DNA from: Actinomadura oligospora ATCC 43269
GTDB lineage: Bacteria; Actinomycetota; Actinomycetes; Streptosporangiales; Streptosporangiaceae
DNA: 64,000 bases
Assembly (NCBI RefSeq): GCF_000518265.1
Contig: NZ_KI912411.1
Location: 388,072-452,071 of the forward strand
Reading direction: 5' to 3'
Shown here: positions 39,689-48,949 of the stretch, piece after piece
Position numbering within the stretch: the first letter of the stretch is position 1
How the letters are laid out: each line of letters starts with the position of its first letter
Position numbers and translations under genes: made by a program
Notes under the pieces: model-generated
What the model saw: only the letters and a program-made list of their open reading frames with translations
The model's database searches: none
Told to the model about the DNA's origin: nothing

Positions 39689-40588
39689 TTAGTAGTACCA
39701 CGGGAAACGCGACCAATCAGGGTCACGCTTCTCCAGGAACGCATCCCGCCCCTCGGCCGCCTCATCGGTCCCGTACGCCAGCCGCGTCGCCTCACCCGCG
39801 AACACCTGCTGACCCACCATCCCGTCGTCGACCGCGTTGAACGCGAACTTCAGCATCCGCTGCGCCGTCGGCGACTTCCCGTTGATCTTCGCGCCCCACT
39901 CCAGCGCCACCCGCTCCAGATCCGCGTGCGGAACGACCGCGTTCACCATCCCCATCCGGTGCGCGTCCTCCGCCGAGTAGGTGTCCCCCAGGAAGAAGAT
40001 CTCCCGCGCGAACTTCTGCCCCACCTGCCGCGCCAGATACGCCGACCCGTACCCGCCGTCGAAACTCGCCACGTCCGCGTCGGTCTGCTTGAACCGCGCG
40101 TGCTCCCGGCTCGCGAGCGTCAGATCCGCCACCACGTGCAGACTGTGCCCACCCCCGGCCGCCCACCCCGGCACCACACAGATCACGACCTTCCCCATGA
40201 ACCGGATCAGCCGCTGCACCTCCAGGATGTGCAACCGCCCCGCTCGCGCCGGATCGATCGTCGCCGACGTCTCCCCCTCCGCGTACTTGTAACCGTCCTT
40301 ACCGCGGATCCGCTGATCACCACCCGAGCAGAACGCCCACCCGCCGTCCTTCGGCGACGGCCCGTTCCCCGTCAGCAGCACACACCCCACGTCCGACGAC
40401 ATCCGCGCATGATCAAGAGCCCGGTACAGCTCGTCCACCGTGTGCGGACGGAACGCGTTCCGCACCTCCGGACGATCGAACGCGATCCGCACCGTCCCCT
40501 GATCCACCGCCCGGTGGTAGGTGATGTCGGTGAACCCGAACCCCTCCACTTCCTTCCACGCCGACGCGTCGAACAGCTCCGAAACCAT
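39689..40588 (-). CDS. menB: 1,4-Dihydroxy-2-naphthoyl-CoA synthase
   Basis: 299 residues, crotonase-fold ring-closing enzyme. Typical MenB blocks are FTDITYHRA, FDRPEVRNAFRPHTVDELYR, GWAFCSGGDQRIRGKDGYKY, GWAAGGGHSLHVVADLTLAS and VASFDGGYGSAYLARQVGQK. It lies divergent from menE with a 160-bp gap containing the TGAACGCGTTCA palindrome. It is followed after 126 bp by menC and menD on the same strand. Confidence 0.96.
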   Translation of the reverse strand: MVSELFDASAWKEVEGFGFTDITYHRAVDQGTVRIAFDRPEVRNAFRPHTVDELYRALDHARMSSDVGCVLLTGNGPSPKDGGWAFCSGGDQRIRGKDGYKYAEGETSATIDPARAGRLHILEVQRLIRFMGKVVICVVPGWAAGGGHSLHVVADLTLASREHARFKQTDADVASFDGGYGSAYLARQVGQKFAREIFFLGDTYSAEDAHRMGMVNAVVPHADLERVALEWGAKINGKSPTAQRMLKFAFNAVDDGMVGQQVFAGEATRLAYGTDEAAEGRDAFLEKRDPDWSRFPWYY

Positions 40589-40709
40589 GGGCCCCTCTTC
40601 ACTCAGATCCGATGACGATCACCCGGCGCGACCGGAACACCCCGGCCCCGCCACCCCGGCCGCACTCCCCACGGCCGCCGGACGCCCCCCATTCAACCGC
40701 CCCGCCGAT

Positions 40710-40739
40710 GTGAACGCGTTCAACAGGGTCGCCTAAACT
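40710..40739 (+). promoter_or_regulatory. menE promoter with palindrome TGAACGCGTTCA
   Basis: The perfect 12-bp palindrome at 40711-40722 covers the -35 position (GTGAAC, 40710-40715), and TAAACT at 40734-40739 is the -10 with an 18-bp spacer. The menE ATG is 9 nt downstream. The same TGAACGSGTTCA core covers the menF -35 at 28 kb. From its position it could also control menB. Confidence 0.65.
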
Positions 40740-40748
40740 AGGCCCGCC

Positions 40749-41924
40749 ATGGAAGATCGCCGCCTGCACGCCCTCGTCCTCCCGCCCGGCCCCCGCCTCC
40801 TCCAGGCCCTCGAAGCCGCCCTCGACGGCACCGGCCCCGCGATCTGCCCCCTCGACCCGGCCACCCCTGCCCCCACACTCCGCGCCACCCTCGACGCCCT
40901 CGCCCCCCACACCGTCGAAACCCCCGACGGCACCACCCCGCACCACCCCGGCAACGGCGCACCCCCACCCACCCCCGTCGCCCCCGGCACCGCCGTCCTC
41001 ATCGCCACCTCCGGCTCCACCGGCACCCCCAAATTCGTCGAACTCCCCACCCACGCCCTCCACGCCTCCGCCACCGCCACCGCCACCCGCATCGGCGCCA
41101 CCACCACCGACCGCTGGCTCTGCTGCCTCCCCACCAGCCACATCGCCGGCATCCAGGTCCTCGTCCGCGCCCTCCTCGCCGGCACCACCCCCCACATCCA
41201 CCCCCGCTTCGACCCCGCCCACATCACCACCACCGACGCCACCCTCATCTCCCTCGTCCCCACCCAGCTCCGCCGCCTCATGGACACCGGAGCCGACCTC
41301 ACCCGCTACCGCGCCATCCTCCTCGGCGGCGCCGCCGCACCCCACGACCTCCTCGAAAAGGCCCGCGCCGACGGCGCCACCGTCCACACCACCTACGGCA
41401 TGAGCGAAACCTGCGGCGGCTGCGCCTACGACGGACTCCCCCTCGACGGCGTCACCCTCGACCTCGCCCCCGACGGACGCGTCCGCATCGCCGGACCCGT
41501 CCTGTTCACCGGCTACCGCCTCAACCCCGCCCTCACCGCCCAGACCCGCGACGGCCACTGGTACCTCACCCAGGACCTCGGCGCCCTCGACGACGGACGC
41601 CTCCGCATCCGCGGCCGCATCGACGACATCATCAACACCGGCGGCGAAAAGGTCGTCGCCGGAGACGTCGCCGCCCGCCTCACCCACCACCCCCGCGTCG
41701 CCGACGCCGTCGTCGTCGGACGCCCCGACCCCGAATGGGGCGAACGCGTCACCGCCGTCATCGTCCCCGACGGCCCCGCCCCCACCCTCGACGACCTCCG
41801 CGCCTGGGTCCGCGAGACCATGCCCGCCCACGCCGCCCCCCGCGAACTCGACCTCCGCACCGCCCTCCCCCTCCTCCCCTCCGGAAAACCCGACCGCGCC
41901 GCCCTCCGCGCCCCCGGCCACTGA
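40749..41924 (+). CDS. menE: o-Succinylbenzoate-CoA ligase
   Basis: 391 residues, an AMP-forming acyl-CoA ligase, on the short side as is usual for actinobacterial MenE. The ATP-binding loop is LIATSGSTGTPKF, the acyl-substrate motif is TYGMSETCGGCAYDG, the hinge region reads LGALDDGRLRIRGRIDDI and the C-terminal catalytic Lys is in SGKPDRAALR. Codon third positions are almost entirely C, more extreme than in neighbouring genes. Single gene divergent from menB-menC-menD. Confidence 0.93.
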   Translation: MEDRRLHALVLPPGPRLLQALEAALDGTGPAICPLDPATPAPTLRATLDALAPHTVETPDGTTPHHPGNGAPPPTPVAPGTAVLIATSGSTGTPKFVELPTHALHASATATATRIGATTTDRWLCCLPTSHIAGIQVLVRALLAGTTPHIHPRFDPAHITTTDATLISLVPTQLRRLMDTGADLTRYRAILLGGAAAPHDLLEKARADGATVHTTYGMSETCGGCAYDGLPLDGVTLDLAPDGRVRIAGPVLFTGYRLNPALTAQTRDGHWYLTQDLGALDDGRLRIRGRIDDIINTGGEKVVAGDVAARLTHHPRVADAVVVGRPDPEWGERVTAVIVPDGPAPTLDDLRAWVRETMPAHAAPRELDLRTALPLLPSGKPDRAALRAPGH

Positions 41925-42049
41925 CCCCCGTCAGCCGCCCCCGCCCGCTGACGCCACCCCTCACTCGCCCCACGCTTGCCGCCACCACCGCCGGGTAAAC
42001 ACCTCGATGCCGTCCGTGACCGCCCGCCCGGACGCGCGAGGAGGAACCC

Positions 42050-43195
42050 ATGACCCCGAACGCGGACCACGACCCCACCGGCAAGGGCGACCGCGCCGAC
42101 GCCACGGACGCGACGGCCCCCGGCAGCCCGGACGAGCACCCCGCACCCACGGGCACCCCGAGCAGGAGCGCCTCAGACAAGGGCGCCTCGGACAAGGCCG
42201 GTGAGAGCACCCTCACCGTCGCCCTCGCCCTCGCCGCCAACCTCGGCATCGCCGTCGCCAAGATCATCGCCGCGGTCATGACCGGCTCGGCCTCCATGGC
42301 CGCCGAAGCCGCCCACTCGGTCGCCGACACCTTCAACGAGGTCCTCCTCATCGTCGGCCTCCGCCGCTCCGAACGCCCCGCCGACCGCGCCCACCCCCTC
42401 GGCTACGGCAAGGAGCGCTACATCTGGACCCTCCTCGTCGCCGTCGCGATCTTCGGCATGGGCGGCCTGTTCGCCTTCCACCAGGGCTACGAGACCCTCG
42501 TCGGCCACCCCCAGGAGGCCGACCCGCTCGCCGGCTACATCGTCCTCGGCGTCTCCCTCGTCCTCGAGTCGATCTCCTGGCGGCAGGCGTTCGGCCAGGT
42601 CCGCGCCGACGCCCGCGCCGAACGGCGCCCCGTGATCGACCACATCCGCGGCACCGACGACCCCACCTCCGTCAGCGTCCTGCTGGAGGACTCGGCCGCC
42701 CTCGCCGGCCTGCTCATCGCGTTCGCCGGGATCGGCCTGCACCAGCTCACCGGCAGCGCCCTCTGGGACGGCCTCGGCTCCATCCTCATCGGCGTCCTGC
42801 TCACCGCCATCGCGCTGATCCTCGGCCGCATCAACCTCAACCTGCTCGTCGGCAACCAGGCCGACCCCCGCGTCGTCCAGGACGTCCGCGACCGCCTCGC
42901 CGCCGCCCCCGAGGTCGAGTGGGTCGTCGACATCGTCACCCTCACCTTCGGCGCCGACCAGATCCTGGTCTGCGCCCGCCTGGACTTCCGCGACGACCTG
43001 GGCGCCGCCGACGTCGAACGCGCCTGCGTCCGCATGTCCCACGAGCTCCGCCACGCCCACGAGAAGATCAACGAGGTGTTCCTCGAACCCGTCCCCCGGG
43101 ACGACCCGGACCTGCGCAGGCGCGTCATCGGCCGCTACGGCATCCCCCTGCCGCAGGACTCGGCGGGGGACCCTCCCCCGACGTCGTGGAAGTGA
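42050..43195 (+). CDS. Cation diffusion facilitator (CDF) family metal transporter
   Basis: 381 residues. A polar N-terminus of about 55 residues is followed by six helices. Metal-site motifs are AAEAAHSVADTFNEVLLIVG on helix 2 and LLEDSAALAGLLIAF on helix 5, with DGLGSILIGVLL before helix 6. The cytoplasmic C-terminal domain (NQADPRVVQDVRDRLAAAP onward) is complete. ATG 42050 has GAGGAGG 5-6 nt upstream. Likely exports Zn2+, Mn2+ or Fe2+ against protons; the metal is not evident. Confidence 0.92.
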   Translation: MTPNADHDPTGKGDRADATDATAPGSPDEHPAPTGTPSRSASDKGASDKAGESTLTVALALAANLGIAVAKIIAAVMTGSASMAAEAAHSVADTFNEVLLIVGLRRSERPADRAHPLGYGKERYIWTLLVAVAIFGMGGLFAFHQGYETLVGHPQEADPLAGYIVLGVSLVLESISWRQAFGQVRADARAERRPVIDHIRGTDDPTSVSVLLEDSAALAGLLIAFAGIGLHQLTGSALWDGLGSILIGVLLTAIALILGRINLNLLVGNQADPRVVQDVRDRLAAAPEVEWVVDIVTLTFGADQILVCARLDFRDDLGAADVERACVRMSHELRHAHEKINEVFLEPVPRDDPDLRRRVIGRYGIPLPQDSAGDPPPTSWK

Positions 43196-43447
43196 CGTAT
43201 CAGACGTTGGACGAGCTCTTCCCGCCGCCGGTCTTTACGTAGTAAGGTTCTGTGGTAGGGCTTTTACCTGCGACGTTTCCCGAGGTGCGGCGCAATCCCC
43301 TCGGGCCCCGCGACACGCCGGGCACCGCACCGCCGGGAACAATGGCCCCCTCTCGCGACGTTCCGTCTAATGCGCGCGTCACCAGAGGGCGAGCACCAGG
43401 GAGCAAGCCTCCGCGCCGCCACACCACGGAAGGAGGGGGCTGTCCTC
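43196..43447. promoter_or_regulatory. Leader/promoter region of the principal sigma factor gene
   Basis: TTTACG around 43233 and TAGGGC around 43255 have about 16-bp spacing and are a plausible -35/-10 pair. A leader of about 180 nt follows, ending in AGGAGG (43431-43436). No riboswitch or palindrome was recognised. Confidence 0.4.
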
Positions 43448-44974
43448 ATGCCGCGAACCGTCGCCGAGACCCCGCTCACCGAGACGCCGAGTCCCGCGCT
43501 CGACGATCTCCTCGAGCGCGGCCGTGCCCAGGGGCGCCTCTCACTCGACGAGGTGCGCCGGGCGTTCGAGGCCGCCGGAATCAGCCCCGGCCAGGGCCGG
43601 TCGATCCTGCGTGAGCTGTCCGAGGCCGGGATCAGCCTGGCCAGCGAGGACGAGACCGCCGCCAAGCGGACCGCGAAGGCCGCCCGGACGGCCAAGACGC
43701 CGACCACGGCCGGCAACGCCGGGAAGTCCACCCGGACCACCCGCACCGCCAAGGCATCCGACACCATGAACCCCACCGATCCCACCGAGATCACCGACCC
43801 CGCCAGCGACGCCGAGGGCGACGAGGCTCCCGCCAAGCCCGCTCCCCGCGCCACGCGGAAGACCGCGGCCAAGCCCGCCGCCGCGAAGAAGGCCCCGGCC
43901 AAGAAGCGCGCCACCGCGGCCAAGACCGCGGTGAAGGCCGCCCCCGAGCCCGAAGCCGACGCCCCCGGTGACAACGAGGACGAGGACGACGCCGCCGACG
44001 GCGCCTTCGAGCTGACCGAGGTCGAGGCCGCCGAGCCCAGCGCCGCCGACCTGGACGACCAGTCCACCACCATGGGCGACTCGGTCCACACCTACCTCAA
44101 GGCGATCGGACGCCGCCAGCTGCTCACCGCCGAGCAGGAGGTCGACCTCGCCAAGCGCATCGAGGCCGGCCTGTACGCCGAGCACCTGCTCGAGGACGAG
44201 GACCTGCCCGACAAGTACCGCATCGAGCTGGAGTGGGTCGCCGGCGACGGCCGCCGCGCCAAGTCCCACATGCTCGAGGCGAACCTGCGCCTGGTCGTGT
44301 CGGTCGCCAAGAAGTACTCCGACCGCGGCCTGTCCCTGCTGGACGTCGTCCAGGAGGGCAACCTCGGCCTCATCCGCGCCGTGGAGAAGTTCGACTACTC
44401 CAAGGGCTACAAGTTCTCCACCTACGCCATGTGGTGGATCCGGCAGGCCATCCAGCGCGGCTTCGCCGACTCGGCCCGCACCATCCGGCTGCCCGTCCAC
44501 GTCCTGGAGATGCTGAGCAAGCTCAGCCGCGTCGAGCGCGACATGCACCAGCGGCTCGGCCGCGAACCCACCCCGGAGGAGCTGGCCCTCGAGCTCGACA
44601 AGAGCCCCGAGCAGGTCCGCGAGCTGCTGCGCACCAGCCGCCAGCCGATCAGCCTCGACTCCACCATCGGCGAGGACGGCGAGACCCGCATCGGCGACCT
44701 CATCGAGGACACCGACAGCCCCGAGGCGTCCGAACTGGTCGACCGCCAGCTCATGGCCGACCAGCTGCGCCGCACCCTGGACATCCTGAACCCGCGCGAG
44801 GCCAAGATCATGGCGATGCGGTTCGGGCTGTACGACGGGACGCCCCGCACCCTCGACGAGATCGGCAAGGCCCTCGGCCTGACCCGCGAGCGGATCCGGC
44901 AGCTGGAGAAGGAGTCGCTGTCCAAGCTGCGGCACCCCAGCAACGCCCAGCCGCTCCTGGACTTCGCCGTCTGA
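43448..44974 (+). CDS. RNA polymerase principal sigma factor (HrdB/SigA type)
   Basis: 508 residues from ATG 43448. A Lys/Ala/Thr-rich, histone-like N-terminus of about 180 residues precedes sigma region 1.2 (DSVHTYLKAIGRRQLLTAEQ). Region 2 reads DVVQEGNLGLIRAVEKFDYS and FSTYAMWWIRQAIQRGF, region 3 follows TIRLPVHVLEML, and region 4.2 is GLTRERIRQLEKESLSKLRH. These are group 1 features, so this is the housekeeping factor. Open frame extends upstream to 43370, but AGGAGG is placed for 43448. Confidence 0.94.
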   Translation: MPRTVAETPLTETPSPALDDLLERGRAQGRLSLDEVRRAFEAAGISPGQGRSILRELSEAGISLASEDETAAKRTAKAARTAKTPTTAGNAGKSTRTTRTAKASDTMNPTDPTEITDPASDAEGDEAPAKPAPRATRKTAAKPAAAKKAPAKKRATAAKTAVKAAPEPEADAPGDNEDEDDAADGAFELTEVEAAEPSAADLDDQSTTMGDSVHTYLKAIGRRQLLTAEQEVDLAKRIEAGLYAEHLLEDEDLPDKYRIELEWVAGDGRRAKSHMLEANLRLVVSVAKKYSDRGLSLLDVVQEGNLGLIRAVEKFDYSKGYKFSTYAMWWIRQAIQRGFADSARTIRLPVHVLEMLSKLSRVERDMHQRLGREPTPEELALELDKSPEQVRELLRTSRQPISLDSTIGEDGETRIGDLIEDTDSPEASELVDRQLMADQLRRTLDILNPREAKIMAMRFGLYDGTPRTLDEIGKALGLTRERIRQLEKESLSKLRHPSNAQPLLDFAV

Positions 44975-45004
44975 GCACCCGCCCGGACGGCCGTCCGCCG
45001 CCCT

Positions 45005-45052
45005 CGTGAACAGGCCCCCGCGATCCGCTTGGACCGCAGGGGCCTGTTCACG
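45005..45052. terminator. Bidirectional terminator after sigma factor gene
   Basis: CGTGAACAGGCCCC (45005-45018) is perfectly complementary to 45039-45052 with a 20-nt loop that can pair further. It sits between the sigma factor gene (plus) and the ABC-2 permease gene (minus). Confidence 0.75.
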
Positions 45053-45085
45053 TCCTCGGGCGGCGCCACCCGCTGGACGGAGCGC

Positions 45086-46108
45086 CTACTCGGAGCGGCG
45101 GAACTCGATGATCGCGACGCCCATCAGGACCAGTCCGATCAGGAGCACCAGGACGATCTCCAGTCCGACCGGCACCCGCCAGCCCCACCAGGTCACGCCC
45201 GGGTCGAACGTCCGGCGCAGCTCGGGCGTCAGCGCCAGGCGCGAGAAGATCGCCTGACGCAGCGGGTCCACCGCGTAGGTCAGCGGGTTGAACCGGGTCA
45301 GCACGGTCAGCCACGCCGGAAGGCCCGACAGCGGGTACAGCGCCCCGGACAGGAACATCATCGGCATCAGGGCCATCTGCATCAGCGCGAAGAACGACTG
45401 CATGCTCTTGATCCGCGCGGCCATCATCACGCCGAACCCGGTCAGCGCGAACGCCCCCAGGAACATCAGCCCGAGCAGCTCCAGCAGCAGCACCGGATCG
45501 TAGGGGACGCCCGCCAGCCCGGCCAGCGCCAGGATCACCGCGCCCTGCAGCGTCGCGACCATCGCGCCGCCGATGCACTTCCCGACCACGATCGACGACC
45601 GGCTCACCGGCGCGACCAGCATCTCCCGCAGGAACCCGAACTCCCGGTCCCACACGATCGACCCGGCCGAGAACATCGCGGTGAACATCACCGTCATCGC
45701 GCAGACGCCCGGGAAGATGAACGTCTTCAGGTCCACATGCGTCCCGGCCGGGCCCGCGCCGCGGCCCGCCGTCATCAGGCTCGACAGCCCGGTGCCCATC
45801 ACCAGCAGCCACAGCACCGGCTGCACCAGCCCGGACACCATCCGCATCCGGTCCCGCCCGTACCGGATCAGCTCCCGGTGCAGGACGATCTTCACCGCGC
45901 GCAGGTCGTGAACGAAGCTGCGCTCGGGCACCGCGACCCGCACCACGGGCGCCGCGCCCGCCCGCGCGCCCCGCGCCTGGTCCCGCTCGGTCGTCGTCAC
46001 CGGATCCGCCTCCCTCACCGTGCCCGCGTCGTCCGATGCTTCCGCGTCGTCCGACGTTTCCGCGCCGTCCGGGGTGTCCGTGTTCTCCACGGAGTCGGTG
46101 CGCCTCAC
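45086..46108 (-). CDS. ABC-2 type transporter permease
   Basis: 340 residues. A polar N-terminus of about 70 residues precedes six hydrophobic helices. Typical blocks are RYGRDRMRMVSGLVQPVLWL, IVWDREFGFLREMLVAPVSR, and MFLSGALYPLSGLPAWLTVL, then FNPLTYAVDPLRQAIF. The start overlaps the stop of the ATPase gene by 4 bp. Substrate unknown; drug- or lipid-type exporter. Confidence 0.9.
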   Translation of the reverse strand: MRRTDSVENTDTPDGAETSDDAEASDDAGTVREADPVTTTERDQARGARAGAAPVVRVAVPERSFVHDLRAVKIVLHRELIRYGRDRMRMVSGLVQPVLWLLVMGTGLSSLMTAGRGAGPAGTHVDLKTFIFPGVCAMTVMFTAMFSAGSIVWDREFGFLREMLVAPVSRSSIVVGKCIGGAMVATLQGAVILALAGLAGVPYDPVLLLELLGLMFLGAFALTGFGVMMAARIKSMQSFFALMQMALMPMMFLSGALYPLSGLPAWLTVLTRFNPLTYAVDPLRQAIFSRLALTPELRRTFDPGVTWWGWRVPVGLEIVLVLLIGLVLMGVAIIEFRRSE

Positions 46109-47094
46109 CGTGACCGCCCGCCACGCATCGCCATGCGCATCCAGTCCTTGGACGAGCCCTCGGCGTCCCGGATGGTCGTCCCGGTGAACGACATGAACAC
46201 ATCGTCCAGCGACGGCCGCGACACGCTCACCGACCGGATCGGCATCCCCAGCTCCGCGAACAGCCGCGGCACGAACGCCTCACCCGACGCCACCGCGAAC
46301 GTCACCGCCCCCTCGGCCATCGTCGCCGCCAGCCCGAACCGCTCCGCCAGCGCCGCGATCGCCGCCTCGTCGTCGTCGGTGGTGATCTGCACCCGGTCCT
46401 TGCCGACGCCCGCCTTCAGCGCCTCCGGCGTGTCCAGCGCCACGATCGTCCCGGAATCCATGATCGCGATCCGGTCGCAGTACTCCGCCTCGTCCATGTA
46501 GTGCGTCGTCATGAAGATCGTGATCTGCTCGGCCGCCCGCAGGTCCCGGATGTACTCCCAGATCGACGCCCGCGTCTGCGGGTCCAGGCCCACCGTCGGC
46601 TCGTCCAGGAACAGCACCCGCGGCGAGTGCAGCAGGCCCCGCGCGATCTCCAGCCGCCGCTTCATCCCGCCCGAGTACGTCTGCACCCGGTCACCGCGCT
46701 TGTCCCACAGCCCGACCATCTCCAGCACCTGCCGCATCCGGTCCGGCAGCACCGAGCGGGGCACCCCGTACAGCTCGGCGTGGAACCGCAGGTTCTGCTC
46801 ACCGCTCAGGTAACCGTCGAGCGTCGGGTCCTGGAACACCAGGCCGATGTTGCGGCGCACCTCGTCGCGCTCCCGCACCACGTCGAACCCGGCGACCCGC
46901 GCCGACCCCTCCGTCGGGCGCAGCAGTGTGCAGAGCATGTTGATCGTGGTGGACTTGCCCGCGCCGTTCGGCCCCAGGAACCCGAAGATCTCCCCCGGCC
47001 GGACCGCGAACCCGATCCCCCGCACCGCCTCGACCGCGCCGAACCGCCGGACCAGCCCGGCCACCTCCACGGCGGGCGTCCCGTCCTCCGGCAT
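46105..47094 (-). CDS. ABC transporter ATP-binding protein
   Basis: 329 residues. Walker A is GPNGAGKSTT, the signature is YSGGMKRRLEIARGLLHSP, Walker B is VLFLDEPTVGLDPQTR, and the switch His is in FMTTHYMDEAEY. The DrrA-type C-terminus contains RPSLDDVFMSFTGTTIRD. ATG 47094 is preceded by GGAGG at 5-nt spacing. First gene of a two-gene exporter operon; the partner permease follows with a 4-bp overlap. Confidence 0.93.
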   Translation of the reverse strand: MPEDGTPAVEVAGLVRRFGAVEAVRGIGFAVRPGEIFGFLGPNGAGKSTTINMLCTLLRPTEGSARVAGFDVVRERDEVRRNIGLVFQDPTLDGYLSGEQNLRFHAELYGVPRSVLPDRMRQVLEMVGLWDKRGDRVQTYSGGMKRRLEIARGLLHSPRVLFLDEPTVGLDPQTRASIWEYIRDLRAAEQITIFMTTHYMDEAEYCDRIAIMDSGTIVALDTPEALKAGVGKDRVQITTDDDEAAIAALAERFGLAATMAEGAVTFAVASGEAFVPRLFAELGMPIRSVSVSRPSLDDVFMSFTGTTIRDAEGSSKDWMRMAMRGGRSR

Positions 47095-47307
47095 AGAGCC
47101 TCCTCACAGGCCGGCCGCGCCGGCGGCCCGGCACCGCCGCCGAACCCCACGCGCCGCGCCTCGGCACTCTCCTCCACTGTTGCACATCGCCGCAAATGAC
47201 TTTCCGCCCGGAAACCGGACGAATCCGGAACCGGGCGGACCAGACGAGCCCAAAGATCAGGCAAGTGTCACGCCCACACCTCAGAGGTCAGGGGCAGGGG
47301 CCGGGGG

Positions 47308-48486
47308 TCAGGCGAAGCCCGCGCCCGGCGCGCGCGGATCGCACGCCAGCCGGTACCCCCGCTTCACCACCGTCTCCACGATCCCCGACCGGCCCAGCCC
47401 CCGCCGCAACCGCGCCACCGCCATCTCCACCGCGTGCTCATCGGCCTGCCGACGCGCCCCACGCCCCCACACCGGCCCGCCCACCAGCGGACGGCCCGGC
47501 AGCACACCGCACAACTCCGCCCGCGACACCACATGCCCCGGACGCAGCGCCAGCGCCCGCAGCACCGCCATCGGCGCCGGCGCGATCGGACGCAGCTGAC
47601 CGTCCAGCACCACCGCGTGCCCCCTCAACTCCAGCAGACCGCCCGGCACGCGCAGCCGCCGGGCCCGCCGGCGCGGCAGATCCGCCGCCAGCGCCCGCAC
47701 CAGCGCCCCGATCCGCGCCCGCTCCGGCTGCACCGTCGGCACCCCGCGCCCGGTCAGCGGCCCCGCCGTCACCGGACCCACGCACGCCGCGACCACCCCC
47801 TCCCGCAACGCCTCCAGCAGCGGCTCCTCCAGGCCGTCCGCCGCCGCGACCGCCAGCGTCGCCGCCACCGCCGGCGCGCTGGTGAACGTGATCGCGTCCA
47901 CCGTCCCCGCCACCGCCTGACCCACCAGCCGCCGCAACGGCGTCGCGTCCTCCGCCCGCGCCCACCGGTACACCGGGACCTCGATCACCTCCGCGCCCGC
48001 CGCCCGCAACGGCTCGGTGAGATCCTCCAGCCGCTCCCCGTACAGCTGCACCGCGATCCGGGCACCCGCCAGGTCCTTCCCCAGCAGGTACGCCAGGACC
48101 TCCGCGCACGACTCCGACTCCGGCGACCACCGCTCCGTCAGGCCCTCCGAACGCATCGCGCCCAGCGCCTTCGGGCCCCGCGCCACCACGTCCGCGCCAC
48201 CCAGCCGGGACACCAGCGGCTCCCGCATCCCCCACCCGTCCGCCGCCTCCAACCACGCCCGGAACCCGATCCCGGTCGTCACCACCGCGTAGTCCAGCGG
48301 CGCGGCCAGGCACTCCCGCGTCGCCGCCAGCAACTCCGCGTCGTCCGCCAGCGGCACCAGCCGGATCGCCGGAGCGTGCACCACCCGCGCGCCCCGCCGC
48401 TGCAGCAACACCGCCAGCTCCTCGTGCCGCCGCGCCGCCGTCACCCCCACCGCGAACCCCGCCAGCGGCGCGGACTCACCGTCCAC
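47308..48486 (-). CDS. HemD-domain/winged-helix regulator resembling NnaR
   Basis: 392 residues. The N-terminal 260 or so residues are a uroporphyrinogen-III synthase fold (AVVTTGIGFRAWLEAADGWG, then DAITFTSAPAVAATL). The C-terminal 110 residues are an OmpR-type DNA-binding domain (HAVEMAVARLRRGLGRSGIV, ETVVKRGYRL). This fusion is the architecture of NnaR, a mycobacterial co-activator of nitrate/nitrite assimilation genes acting with GlnR. It is last in the nitrate operon, overlapping nirD by 11 bp if GTG 48486 is used; ATG 48504 and 48516 are alternatives. A regulatory role is inferred. Confidence 0.85.
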   Translation of the reverse strand: MDGESAPLAGFAVGVTAARRHEELAVLLQRRGARVVHAPAIRLVPLADDAELLAATRECLAAPLDYAVVTTGIGFRAWLEAADGWGMREPLVSRLGGADVVARGPKALGAMRSEGLTERWSPESESCAEVLAYLLGKDLAGARIAVQLYGERLEDLTEPLRAAGAEVIEVPVYRWARAEDATPLRRLVGQAVAGTVDAITFTSAPAVAATLAVAAADGLEEPLLEALREGVVAACVGPVTAGPLTGRGVPTVQPERARIGALVRALAADLPRRRARRLRVPGGLLELRGHAVVLDGQLRPIAPAPMAVLRALALRPGHVVSRAELCGVLPGRPLVGGPVWGRGARRQADEHAVEMAVARLRRGLGRSGIVETVVKRGYRLACDPRAPGAGFA

Positions 48487-48949
48487 CGAGCACCACCCCC
48501 GCATCCGCCGCCGCACCGGCCCCCGACCAGGCCGCCGCGGTCAGGGACACCTCGACGCGGCCGTCGCGCACCCGCGCCCCGAACACCGGGAGCGCCGGGC
48601 CCGGCTCCGACAGGCACTCACCCGTCCGCAGGTCGAACACCTGCTTGAACATCGGCGACGCCACCACCGGCGCCCCGTCACGGCACCCCAGGATCCCCCG
48701 CGAGATCACCTGCGCCCCGCTGAACGGATCCAGGTTCCCCACCGCGTGCAGCCCACCGTCGAACGTCCGGAACACCGCGACCTGCACCCCCGCGACCAGC
48801 GCCGCCGCGCCCCGCTCCGGCAGCAGCTCGGTGACCCGGCACACCGCGTGCCACCCGGACGGCCCCGGCAGGACGCCGCCCCGCACTCCCCCGGCCCGCA
48901 TTCCGCCAGCTCGCCCCGCACCGTCCACTCCGTGCCGCGCTCCGGTCAT
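48476..48949 (-). CDS. nirD: Assimilatory nitrite reductase small subunit
   Basis: 157 residues, Rieske-like subunit of NADH-dependent nitrite reductase. The core reads WHAVCRVTELLPERGAAALV, QVAVFRTFDGGLHAVGNLDP, ISRGILGCRDGAPVVASPMF and LRTGECLSEPG. As in other NirD proteins, the Rieske Cys/His ligands are not conserved. An extra 30-residue Gly/Ala/Arg-rich N-terminus is present, and the C-terminal tail is extended. Overlaps the nirB stop by 4 bp. Confidence 0.92.
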   Translation of the reverse strand: MTGARHGVDGAGRAGGMRAGGVRGGVLPGPSGWHAVCRVTELLPERGAAALVAGVQVAVFRTFDGGLHAVGNLDPFSGAQVISRGILGCRDGAPVVASPMFKQVFDLRTGECLSEPGPALPVFGARVRDGRVEVSLTAAAWSGAGAAADAGVVLGGR

